In this document: piece by piece, positions 14,386-22,333 of the stretch
Position numbering within the stretch: position 1 is the first letter of the stretch
How the letters are laid out: each line of letters opens with the position of its first letter
Origin: Onchocerca lupi
Taxonomy: Eukaryota > Nematoda > Chromadorea > Rhabditida > Onchocercidae
DNA: 64,000 bases
Assembly (NCBI GenBank): GCA_028564675.1
Contig: JAOVVO010000315.1
Location: 1 to 64,000 of the forward strand
Direction of reading: 5' to 3'
Translations under genes and position numbers: made by a program
Notes under the pieces: model-generated
What the model saw: only the letters and a program-made list of their open reading frames with translations
Databases searched by the model: none
Told to the model about the DNA's origin: nothing

Positions 14386-15799
14386 AAGTGATTTAGGCTA
14401 GATTCATGCCAAAATTTGCAAAAAACAATTAATGATGTTTAATTCAAACGAATTTCCTATGCGATTTTTGAAGTTTTTTAAAAAATTCATGCATCTGTCG
14501 TACTGCAATATCAATAATAATTCATGACGATAAGACGAAATTCATTCCAAAAAAATTTTTGATTGGAAAAAATGAATTGTACTTGAGAATTTATTGAAGA
14601 ATTGATAATTTTGTATACAAAATATTTGCTTATCTAAATATGAATTGTTACAAATATGTTTAGATATAATTAGTAAATTTAATTTATTTAAATTGTCTTA
14701 TGTGCAAATTTTGATAAGATTAAAGTTTCAGATTCAACATTTGCCGTAGTGATAAACATTTGAAGAATCACATAATTCAGCTGGAAAATGAAATTAACTT
14801 ATTAAGTACCATACAACATGATCGAATTGTTCAATATCTTGGTGCACAACAAATCAATGATTCCATTTGTATATTTATTGAATATATGACTGGTGGATCG
14901 GTCAAAGATTATATCGCTACTTATGGATCATTAAGTTGTGCAGTTGCAGGCAAATATACTTATCAAGTATTGCAAGGTTTAGAGTATTTGCATAGGAATG
15001 AAATTATTCATCGAGATATTAAACCGGCAAATATTTTACGCGATTCTAATGGAAATGTTAAAATTGGTGATTTTGGTTCAGCAAAACGATTGCAAGCAAT
15101 TTGCAGTCAACAAAGTAAGTTTTTTTTTGCAACTAAATTAGCAATACTTTTGAATTTTTCTCTTTTAAAGGTTGTTTTTAAAAAGATTATTTGAAGTTGA
15201 AATATGTAAAAAATGAAATATGTAAGAAAAATCAAAATTTTTCAAATAATGTGATGAATAAATCTTTGAAGAAATAATCCAGATCTAATTGATTTTAATT
15301 TTTATCTCAGTTAATTAATTGCTGATTAGATTTGAATTAATTATTTTCTAAAACTTACTTCTTATTAATTGTTGGCAAAAATAAATATTTCGAATCTGTG
15401 AGATTCGATGGAAGATTTTTGAAAATTTACGGATTAAATTAATTAAATTTCCATTGCATTATTTTATTCGTAGCATCGACGTTTATTGGTACACCGAATT
15501 ATATGGCACCAGAAGTGGTACTTGGTCATAAAAGACATGGTCGTAAAGCGGATATTTGGAGTGTTGGTTGTACGTTGGTGGAAATGTTAACCATGAAACC
15601 ACCATGGAATGATTTGGAACCAATGGCTATCATTTTTAACATTGCTCAACATAATCCCAGTTATGAATTACCGCTTGGAGCTGATCCTGTCTTGGCTCAG
15701 CTAATCAGTATGACATTTGAACGTGATGTAGATAAACGGCCTAGTGCTTCACAATTGCTCAACAATCTTGCATCCTATAGATTTTCGAATATTTCCTAA
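12135..15799 (+). CDS. MEKK2/3-type MAP kinase kinase kinase with PB1 domain
   Basis: Five exons: 12135-12641, 13357-13398, 13555-13811, 14732-15114 and 15474-15799. They join in frame to 504 residues. The PB1 domain spans about residues 55-139; the rest of the middle is short and Ser-rich. The kinase domain spans about 240-500: glycine loop GSGAFGKV at 246-253, Lys267 in VALK, helix-C Glu289, HRDIKPAN at 362-369, DFG at 382-384, then GTPNYMAPE. The PTNW...VDVDTGKE...ALKR segment matches vertebrate MEKK2/MEKK3 closely. Family role: a cytosolic Ser/Thr kinase that phosphorylates MAP2Ks, with PB1 pairing to MEK5-type partners. It is shorter than the roughly 620-residue vertebrate proteins, mainly between PB1 and kinase. 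Exon 2 (42 nt, donor GTTTAA) is the weakest call, but its product aligns with the EELQQVARNGSFTS region of MEKK3. No acceptor lies close to the ATG, so an upstream untranslated exon is possible. Confidence 0.93.
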
Positions 15800-15894
15800 A
15801 TATTTCATGAAATGAAATTTCATTATGCAAATCTAATATCCTCTTAAAGAATATCCTTTACGGAAATTTTAATCTTAATTTTGCAAAATATAAT

Positions 15895-15932
<38 letters not shown>

Positions 15933-16896
15933 AAATATTAAAAAACTGAAAAGCTATCATCCTTACCAAGAAATATATAGGATCTATTTGAGATAAAATG
16001 ATGCATTTTTTTGAGAATAGAATCTTTCAAACTCTAATTCATTCAAATTTCCAACTTTTTAATCTTAAAATATTCCCCATCATAATTCATTTTGGATGAT
16101 TATTTGTATATAATGCACATAATGAATTGCATTACTTAAAATTTATTATCTAATGAAATTATTCCGAATTATATTTAATACATAATAGTTGATGGATGAA
16201 TTGATGCATTTGATGAAAATTACGGAACGATGCGGAAATCTCATTTTTATCAAATTACGAATTACGCGTGAAAGTTGTAGCTTGAAATAAAATGTTTAAT
16301 AAAACTTTTACTTTTTGTTTTATCCATGTTCTGCTAGATTAATATTCTATTGAGTTTGCCAAATTTTGATCTATTGTTTCTAATTATGTCACCATGATGG
16401 CTAGCCATCATACTTTAATATATTCATTAAAGTAATAAGTACAAATGAGCGATGATAATTTTGTTCAGAATATTATTCATTTCTAATAATCATATAAAAA
16501 TTGCTGACATAGTTTTTAAGAACTGCGGAGAAAGGGTGTACTGAAGGTGATTTGGTCAAAGATGATTTATCAGGACTGAAGCAAGCGTACATTTCTTTGA
16601 TTAAAATCTGTCTTTCAAACATGAAAATGTTGAATTTATCATGCTTTAAAGTTACGAACTTACAAAATTAAGTTGCTAATTAAAAATGAATGTCATCTTA
16701 ATGACCTTTCATGCAAAAAAAAAAGCAGTGTCAATCATAAGATGATAATGCTTTTAAATCTACCTGATTATATAGCATCTTTTATCCTAAAATCCTATGC
16801 ATCATTGGTTGTTCTTATCTTATCAACAAAAGGAACTTCCTTTAATTGTTGAAATTTTCTTGTATAACTAAAATGATAAGAAACATTGATTGCTAT
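15800..16896. other. 3' flank of the MAP3K gene, no gene seen
   Basis: A candidate poly(A) signal AATAAA lies at 16286-16291 on the plus strand; a nearer A-rich run at about 15897-15930 could be mistaken for a tail but is genomic. A perfect 18-bp palindrome sits at 16394-16411 (ATGATGGCT/AGCCATCAT). I see no open frame with splice context. Confidence 0.5.
16394..16411. repeat. 18-bp perfect palindrome
   Basis: ATGATGGCT followed at once by its exact reverse complement, with no spacer. It lies in the 3' flank of the MAP3K gene. It could be a dimeric protein-binding site or chance; nothing else nearby decides this. Confidence 0.85.
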
Positions 16897-17085
16897 TACA
16901 GAAATGTACTCATTTTATTTGTTGAAATATTGTCTTTTGTTGATAACGAATTGCTTTGCCGTTCTTTTGACATTTTTGATGTAATAGTTTGTTGGAAAAT
17001 ATCGGGACAGGAAATAGTATTGGAATAGATGAACGATGAAAAGTAATGGATCGATTAAAGTAGAACGCATAGCTTCAATGTTTCC
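16897..17085 (-). pseudogene. Duplicated fragment of the 5' end of the beta-lactamase-like gene
   Basis: About 190 bp here align in the same orientation with 32921-33110, which covers the first 26 or so codons of the beta-lactamase-domain gene and about 110 bp upstream. On the minus strand the start MSKERQSN is still readable, but the copy then diverges and no other exon follows. Identity looks to be roughly 85-90% by eye, with several single-base indels. It is a dead DNA-level duplicate, lying next to the 18S fragment and the retrotransposon. Confidence 0.85.
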
Positions 17086-17227
17086 GCAATAAAAATCATT
17101 AAATACCGTTAATCGAAAACGAAATTTGTCTTGAATTTGAAGTGAAATTATGCTTGAGAGCAATATTGAGGACAGTTTCATGTCCATACATCATATACAC
17201 AAATTTCTGAAAATTTACTTTCGAACA

Positions 17228-17323
17228 ATGAATAATGAAATAGGACCTCGATTCTATTTTGTTGATTTTCTGATCTCGATAATGATTAAGATGGACAGAG
17301 GGGGGGGGGGGGGGGGGGGGGGG
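17228..17323 (+). pseudogene. 18S rRNA fragment, left part (interrupted)
   Basis: The sequence from TGAATAATGAAATAGGACCT through TTCTATTTTGTTGATTTTCTGATCTCGATAATGATTAAGATGGACAGAGGGG follows the conserved small-subunit rRNA segment that in nematodes reads GAATAATAGAATAGGA...GGTTAAGAGGGACAGACGGGGGCATTCG, with scattered substitutions. It stops at a run of 24 G (17300-17323), where the gene normally has about five. The continuation of the 18S sequence lies after the retrotransposon at 22268. Only about 75 bp of real 18S is present on this side, so this is a pseudogene fragment and not part of an rDNA unit. Confidence 0.82.
17300..17323 (+). repeat. Poly-G run of 24 bases
   Basis: It is the only long G/C homopolymer in a window otherwise full of A/T runs. 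It sits exactly at the junction between the 18S fragment and the retrotransposon LTR. It may be an expansion of the GGGGG of 18S that served as insertion target. Confidence 0.95.
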
Positions 17324-17327
17324 TGGG

Positions 17328-17942
17328 TGTTTCCTGGATTTTTCTGAATGGTGGAGAGTGATGTTGATTAATAGCCAAATATCACCAGTGAGTCTATGCG
17401 ACTTAATTGTTGGGTTGGTCGATCAGCTTCCAAAAATCCTCGGAAATCAATTGGGTTGGATTGGTGTGTTTAATTTGTTTGAATTTGTGTTGTGTTGAGT
17501 TGAATTGATTTGGGTTGTCGAGAAGTTGATTTTTAGCACCTCAAACTTGGGTAACTAAACCGTTTATTATAAAAATTGTACACGCAACACAATGCATTAT
17601 AATTCGAGAATAACATTATAACAAGAAAAATGACAAAAAAAAGGGGGAATAAAAATTTTAAAGGAATTACAGAATTAATTCGAGAAAAATTAAAAAACTG
17701 TTCCTAAATGTTGGAAAAGTGCCAAAACAACAATTATTAACAGTTATGAAACACAACAGTAACAGACTGTAATGAAATAAAACAATCTTGTCCCATTTGG
17801 GATAAGAAGGTTGTTTACAAAATTATATTAAGGAGACACAACATGAAGGATATTGTTGAATAAGCATCAAATTTAGCAATAAAATTTACAAATGACGAAA
17901 AATTAAAAATTTCATATCAAGGATCCCTCGGAATTTCCGATA
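17328..17942 (-). repeat. 3' LTR of the BEL/Pao element (left copy)
   Basis: A 615-bp direct repeat of 21663-22267, with small indels and substitutions. In element sense it begins TATCGGAAATTCCG (TG changed to TA) and ends near CCAGGAAACA. It carries the SL1-like 22-mer at 17540-17561 with one mismatch. The copy differs enough from the right LTR to show that the insertion is not recent. Confidence 0.9.
17540..17561 (-). promoter_or_regulatory. SL1 leader sequence in left LTR (21/22)
   Basis: On the minus strand this reads GGTTTAGTTACCC...AGTTTGAG, the nematode SL1 leader with A-to-G at position 7. It is preceded by AATAAA and C, and followed by GTGCTA. The corresponding sites in the right LTR and in the solo LTR are exact matches. 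Confidence 0.93.
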
Positions 17943-17996
17943 CTCCCGCGACCAAAGAAATGAGTTCATAAGAAGGAAGAGTTCGCTATTCAAGGT

Positions 17997-18556
17997 TGTC
18001 GCCGTTCTTCTTAATCGTGACAATAATAAGGGTTCTTGTTTTTTTATCGTATTGTTATCGAATATTTCGCGCTATCTCAAACTTGGGTAATTAAACCTTT
18101 ATTACAGAAATTTAGATAACACGATAACATACGCACAATTACAAATCAATTATATCAACATAACAATTTAAATGACGATTCATTAATATAAGAAAAGGGG
18201 ATAAAAGATATTATTAAGAAGGAACTTGATATAACCCAGACGGAGGAACCAGCCGCATCCTTCGTTAGTCTTTCTTTAAAATGATGCACAAAGGAGCATC
18301 TCCGTAACATGAAAAAGCTTTTCTTTGTTAGCGCATGACAGCGCTTTTATGGTATGATTTACAACAGCATGAAACAAAGGTTAAAGAATTTAACATAGCC
18401 ATAAAACAAGCTTAAGCTACTTAACAAAGCCATAAAACTGAGTCATTTAATTTGAAACAAAGAAATAAATTTTTTACAACATCAACGGTTACAATTTGTT
18501 TCCTTTAAAACAAGGAAATCACATTTCTCTGATCTTCCTCGCTCATTTCAGCGACA
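17997..18556 (-). mobile_element. Solo LTR of a second BEL/Pao-type family
   Basis: A 560-bp unit with ends TGTCGCCG...CAGCGACA (TGTCG/CGACA terminal inverted repeat, as in BEL/Pao LTRs). It is flanked by a perfect 5-bp target duplication AAGGT (17992-17996 and 18557-18561). The inverted copy of the host element keeps the empty site (ACCTT once, 19723-19727), which proves the boundaries. The unit is unlike the host element LTR except for the AATAAA plus SL1 block at 18076-18097. Orientation is set as minus from SL1. No internal region is present, so it arose by LTR-LTR recombination. Confidence 0.9.
18076..18097 (-). promoter_or_regulatory. SL1 leader sequence in solo LTR (22/22)
   Basis: The minus strand reads the 22-nt SL1 leader without mismatch (GGTTTAATTACCC...AGTTTGAG). 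It is preceded directly by AATAAA and followed by ATAGCG, so here there is no GT donor after the leader. In LTR coordinates it lies after 459 nt, with 79 nt remaining to the LTR end. Confidence 0.96.
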
Positions 18557-18561
18557 AAGGT

Positions 18562-18805
18562 AAAGGGTTTTCTCTTTGTTGCTTCTTCGCATTTCTCGTT
18601 CTTCGAGCGATCGGTTCTTTGTCTGATTCCTCTACCATTGATATTTACTGGTCCTGCAGGGGCTCTGCGTCGTCTATTTCCAAGGGACATAGCGCACCAA
18701 TAGATCTATTGAGTTCTTTTTCATTTGGCAATTGTATTGTTGCGCTCCTTATCTTCCCATCTATTCCCCGTTTGAGTTTCGTTATTCTAGCTAACTGCCA
18801 AAAGT
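18562..18805 (-). pseudogene. Pao DUF5641 fragment (minus copy)
   Basis: The minus strand encodes the end of a BEL/Pao polyprotein: WQLARITKLKRG, ATIQLPN, then a stretch up to DDAEPLQDQ, with a frame change before the GPVNINGRGIRQRT segment. It matches the plus-strand copy at 19448-19716 but lacks about 40 bp near its end. It is cut at about 18805, where sequence switches to a plus-strand integrase fragment. Confidence 0.85.
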
Positions 18806-19358
18806 TTTTTGCATGTCTTGAGAAGATTTGTCGCTCGACGCGGATATCCAAATTTGGTCCTGAGCGATAATGCTGGCCAATTCCAATTAGTATTTGGAAT
18901 CCTTATGGAAGAAAACGCTAATTTCCTAGCCGCAAAGGGCATTGTATGGAAAAATATAATACCCCAAAGCACCATGGGGTGGAGGTGTGTATGAAAGAAT
19001 GATCGGACTTACCAAACGAGTCTTAAAGAGAGCAATAGGCAGGAAACTCCTAAAGGAAAGAGAATTAATAACTTTAATAGTAGAAATAGAAGCAATACTA
19101 AATTCCCGTCCATTGACCTACGTAGGATTTGATGACTACAGAATCATACGTCCAATTGATTTTTTATCACCTAATGCTTCATTAGACATTCCAACTAATG
19201 CTGATAGTAAAGATAATGACGAATATACTCCATATTCATTAAACACCAAGGACAAGATACTTAAGTATTGCTTCAATACTCTCCTATCATTAGACGTTTT
19301 TTGGAAATTATGGAAGGAGGAATATCTCACTAGCCTTCAGGAACATACCGAAAGGTAA
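18806..19358 (+). pseudogene. Pao integrase C-terminal fragment (inverted copy)
   Basis: Plus-strand frames encode VLRRFVARRGYPNLVLSDNA (end of the rve catalytic core, with the conserved SDN(A/G)xxF region), followed by VYERMIGLTKRVLKRAIG and an RPLTYV segment. These are hallmarks of BEL/Pao and Ty3-like integrases before DUF5641. A one-base frameshift separates the two parts at about 18960-18975, next to a CCCC run. The N-terminal zinc-binding region and the first catalytic Asp are missing because the fragment begins at the head-to-head junction. Confidence 0.85.
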
Positions 19359-19720
19359 CTGACTTCCCCTAGAGCAGTAGAAAGGCGAATTCCCCATGAG
19401 AATGAAATAGTTCTCTTTAATGAACCTGAAACACCTCGCGATGTATGGCAGTTAGCTAGAATAACGAAACTCAAACGAGGAATGGATGGAAAGATAAGGA
19501 GCGCAACAATACAATTACCAAATGGAAAAGAACTAAATAGATCAATTAGTGCGCTATATCCCTTGGGAACAGACGACGCAGAGCCCCTGCAGGACCAGTC
19601 AATATCAATGGTAGAGGAATCAGACAAAGAACCCGATCGCTCGAAGAATTGGAACAGAGTGATATAGTATTAAGAAAGAAAAAAAATCCAAATGCGAAGA
19701 AGTAACAAACAGAAAACCCT
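19330..19720 (+). pseudogene. Pao DUF5641 region (inverted copy)
   Basis: After a stop/frameshift at about 19355, the sequence continues in another frame with HENEIVLFNE, DVWQLARITKLKRG, ATIQLPNGKELNRSI and a Lys/Arg-rich tail ending at a TAA near 19705. This is the usual polyprotein end of BEL/Pao elements, just before the polypurine tract and 3' LTR. The minus copy at 18562-18805 is its homologue. Confidence 0.84.
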
Positions 19721-19776
19721 TTACCTTGAATAGCGAACTTTTCCTTCTTATGAACTCAGTTCTTTGGTCGCGGGAC

Positions 19777-20096
19777 TATCGGAAATTCCGAAGGATCCGT
19801 GATATGAAATTTTTAATTTTTCATCATTTGTAAATTTTATTGCTAAATTTGATGCTTATTCAACAATATCCTTCATGTTGTGTCTCCTTAATATAATTTT
19901 GTAAACAACCTTCTTATCCCAAACGGGACAAGATTGTTTTATTTCATTACAGTCTGTTACTGTTGTGTTTCATAACTATTAATAACTGTAGTTTTGGCAC
20001 TTTTCCAACATTTAGGAACAGTTTTTTAATTTTTCTCGAATTAATTTTATAATTCCTTTGAAATTTTTATTCCCCCTTTTTTTTGTCATTTTTCTT
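19777..20096 (+). repeat. Truncated LTR in opposite orientation
   Basis: In plus orientation it begins TATCGGAAATTCCGAAGG and runs for 320 nt through the U3 part of the same LTR family. It breaks off after GTCATTTTTCTT at 20096, before the SL1 position is reached. Beyond the break the sequence is minus-strand protease. It forms one arm of a large inverted repeat with 17620-17942. Confidence 0.88.
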
Positions 20097-20640
20097 CAAG
20101 TTTAGCCGATTTGCTAATTTTTTGGAAATAAATGATATTTGTGAGTCTACATCAAAGAGTGCTAAAGCCTTTTCTTGTTTTTGGGGAAACAATGGATTGA
20201 AAACCATTATTTCTTTACATAAAAGTAAAGTTTCATTTCCTTGATTCTCCTTTATTGTATTTGTTTGTGTTGCGACAGTTGGATTATTTGTCGAAACATT
20301 CGCCTTTTCAGTTTCTTTGGGAACTAAATGCGCTATATTAACTGAAGAATTTTTGTTTCTTTTGTCACATAGAGCGCTGTTGTGAGAAGCTTTGCAATAG
20401 AAACATTGTTTCTTCCGCTTGCAGTCTTCTGCATTGTGATTTTCTTTGAAGCATCATACGCATTTTTTCAATGTTTTGAGACGATCTATGCGAGCGTTAA
20501 CTGTGGAATAAATGTCGCATTCACTGTCCCAATGATCTTGGGCACAAAAAATGCACGGTCTTCTTTTCTGTTTTCGACCTTTACCATATTCTTCCGAAAT
20601 TACTTCGAGAAGATTGTTCCGGCTTAGGTATTATTGTTTT
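20097..20640 (-). pseudogene. Pao zinc knuckles and aspartic protease start
   Basis: On the minus strand three zinc-knuckle motifs follow each other: CIFCAQDHWDSEC, CV*CFKENHNAEDC (broken by an in-frame TGA) and CFYCKASHNSALC. About 60 codons later comes LFDVDSQISFISKKLANRL, the peptidase A17 (Pao retropepsin) signature. It has Val-Asp where family members usually have Ser-Gly or similar after the catalytic Asp. The protease is cut at the inverted-LTR junction at 20096/20097. Confidence 0.85.
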
Positions 20641-20716
20641 TTGATTGGTATCCGCATGTGAAAGCAGACTACATTTGACTTGTACATTTATATTAATCAA
20701 ATTTAATAAAAAACTT

Positions 20717-21629
20717 CTAAGCTTTACTAGACCACGGTTTATCTGTTTCCTCTTGATGATACACTTTTTCCAGTATCCAGCGTGGCAGTCTGCATTCTAT
20801 TGAAGTTTCGATACTTGCGTGCTCCAAGTTCTCTCCTAAGGCTTCCAGTTGGCGTAACACTCGTTCTATATTTTCGATCGTGGCCATCAATTCCTTTTCA
20901 TTCTTTTTGATGGCTTGGAATTCACTGTATAATATCGTCTTTATTGTTGAGGGGTCTCCATATTTATCTCCAAGCAGTCGTCTAATCATTTCGTAATTTT
21001 CAGGTGCAATTTCATAGCCTGATACAACTTGTAGAGTCTTACCTCTAAGACATGAAAACAAATAATTCAATTTTTGGATTTCGAGAATTGTTTGTGAATG
21101 GACTACTGCATTAAAGCTGCTCCAGAATTGTCGCCATTGTCTGCGGTCACCATTGAAGGTAGGTAAGGATAACTGAGGAAGACTGACAGTAAGATTTGAA
21201 GGAGTGGTTAATCTGTCCTGTTCCTTACTCTTTCGCTTAAATAACTGCTCCAACTTTTCTCGGCGTCATCCTTATACCTTGTTAATGTTATCAGAGCTTC
21301 TTTACCCTCATGCATTTTTTGAAATAGTCCATGTTCACCCTCTGTGACCTGTTCGTAGGCCTTTTCTTCATTTTCTCTTTTTTTTGTCGCAGTGATGGTT
21401 TGAATGTACTTAAGCCATGTTTCGTAGGCATTTTCAAGCTTCTTGACACATAATTGGACTCTATCGAATTTGTCTGCGAATACTTGTTTCCTTGTTGTGT
21501 AAAAGATTCCTTGTTGATCTAATGAGGAGTTTGGATCCGGAGATTCGAATTCTAGGGAGTTTATCGCTTTAAGAAGAAAGGCTAACCTGGCTTTTGTGAT
21601 TGAATACTGGCGATAATACTACTTGACAT
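20717..21629 (-). pseudogene. Pao gag-like region (DUF1759), frameshifted
   Basis: An ATG at 21629-21627 lies just after the primer-binding site. The N-terminal part is a basic, helical region in which the frame breaks early (near 21595) and again near 21255. From 21253 a 178-codon frame encodes the DUF1759 domain: LPTFNGDRRQWRQFWSSF, then LNYLFSCLRGKTLQVVSGYE and LLGDKYGDPSTI. This is the conserved BEL/Pao gag core. It ends with a stop after PWSSKA, short of the zinc knuckles. Confidence 0.88.
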
Positions 21630-21639
21630 CGTTATCTCA

Positions 21640-21654
21640 CTCTGTCGGGCACCA
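21640..21654 (-). other. Primer-binding site of the BEL/Pao element
   Basis: On the minus strand TGGTGCCCGACAGAG lies 8 nt after the LTR end (CGACA at 21663). TGG at its start is complementary to the CCA tail of a tRNA, as expected for a tRNA-primed minus strand. The tRNA was not identified. Confidence 0.75.
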
Positions 21655-21662
21655 ATTTATTT

Positions 21663-22267
21663 TGTCGTGGATTTTTCTGAATGGTGGAGAGTGATGTTGA
21701 TTAATAGCCAAATATCACCAGTGAGTATATGCGATTTAATTGTTGAGTTTGTCGATCAGCTTCCAAAAATCCTCGGAACTGAATTGGGTTGAATCGGTGT
21801 GTTGAATTTGTGTTGTATTGAGTTGAGTTGATTTGGGTTGTCGAGGAGTTGATTTGTAGCACCTCAAACTTGGGTAATTAAACCTTTTATTATAAAAATT
21901 GTACACGCTACACAATGCATTATAATTTGAGAATAACAGTATAACAAGAAAAGTGACAAAAAAAAAGGGGGAATAAAAATTTTAAAGGAATTATAGAATT
22001 AATTCGAGAAAATTTAAAAGACTGCTCCTAAACGTTGGAAAAGTGCCAAAACAACAATTATTAACAGTTATGAAACACAACAGTAACCAGACCGTAATGA
22101 AATACAACAATCTTGTCCCATTTGGGATAAGAAGGTTGTTTACAAAATTATATTAAGGAGGCAAAACATGAAGGATATTATTGAATAAGCATCAAATTTA
22201 GCAGTAAAGTTTGCAAATGATGAAAAATTAAGAATTTCATATCACGGATTCCTCGGAATTTCCGATA
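21663..22267 (-). repeat. 5' LTR of the BEL/Pao element (right copy)
   Basis: The repeat is 605 bp. In element sense it begins TATCGGAAATTCCG directly next to 18S sequence and ends AAAATCCACGACA before the primer-binding site. SL1 lies 383 nt from its start and 200 nt from its end. The end CGACA and the start (T)ATCGG fit the BEL/Pao TGTCG...CGACA pattern with one mutation. Confidence 0.9.
21863..21884 (-). promoter_or_regulatory. SL1 leader sequence in right LTR (22/22)
   Basis: The minus strand reads the nematode SL1 leader without mismatch. It is preceded by TATAATAAAA and followed by GTGCTAC. A GT directly after the leader is what a genuine SL RNA gene has at its donor, though the rest of the SL RNA (GTAAACAT... 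and Sm site) is not present. Confidence 0.96.
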
Positions 22268-22333
22268 GGGGGCAATCGTGAGAGGTGAAATTCTTGGAGC
22301 CGTAGCGAGACGTCCGATTGCTAAGGCAGTTCC
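22268..22333 (+). pseudogene. 18S rRNA fragment, right part
   Basis: Directly after the LTR comes GGGGGCAATCG, then TGAGAGGTGAAATTCTTGGA and GCCGTAGCGAGACG. This is the almost invariant 18S segment GGGGGCATTCG...GTGAGAGGTGAAATTCTTGGACCGTAGCAAGACG. About 10 bases between CATTCG and GTGAGAGG are missing. Similarity fades after about 22333. Together with 17228-17305 it forms one stretch of about 140 bp of 18S split by the retrotransposon. Confidence 0.85.

Larger units (their letters stand above)
17328..22267 (-). mobile_element. Rearranged BEL/Pao LTR retrotransposon inserted in an 18S fragment
   Basis: Read on the minus strand: LTR (22267-21663), primer-binding site, gag, zinc knuckles and the start of a Pao-type aspartic protease (to about 20097). 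Then comes an inverted segment (20096-18806) carrying, on the plus strand, the integrase C-terminal part, DUF5641 and part of an LTR. Then a minus-strand DUF5641 fragment, a nested solo LTR of a second family, and the 3' LTR (17942-17328). No reverse transcriptase or RNase H is present, and frames are broken in gag, integrase and DUF5641, so it cannot move by itself. The order gag-PR-(RT)-IN-DUF5641 and the 5-bp target duplication are typical of BEL/Pao. The flanks are 18S sequence on both sides: GGGGG at 22268-22272, and GTGGG after the G run on the left. Confidence 0.88.

Noticed and set aside
18496..18870. 124-codon plus-strand frame
   Set aside because: Antisense of the minus-strand DUF5641 fragment, running into the solo LTR; not a gene.
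17228..22333. A complete rDNA unit or active SL RNA gene
   Set aside because: Only about 140 bp of 18S is present. The SL1 copies lack the rest of the SL RNA (correct donor, stem-loops, Sm site) and no 5S rRNA was seen, so these are embedded leader sequences and not SL RNA genes.
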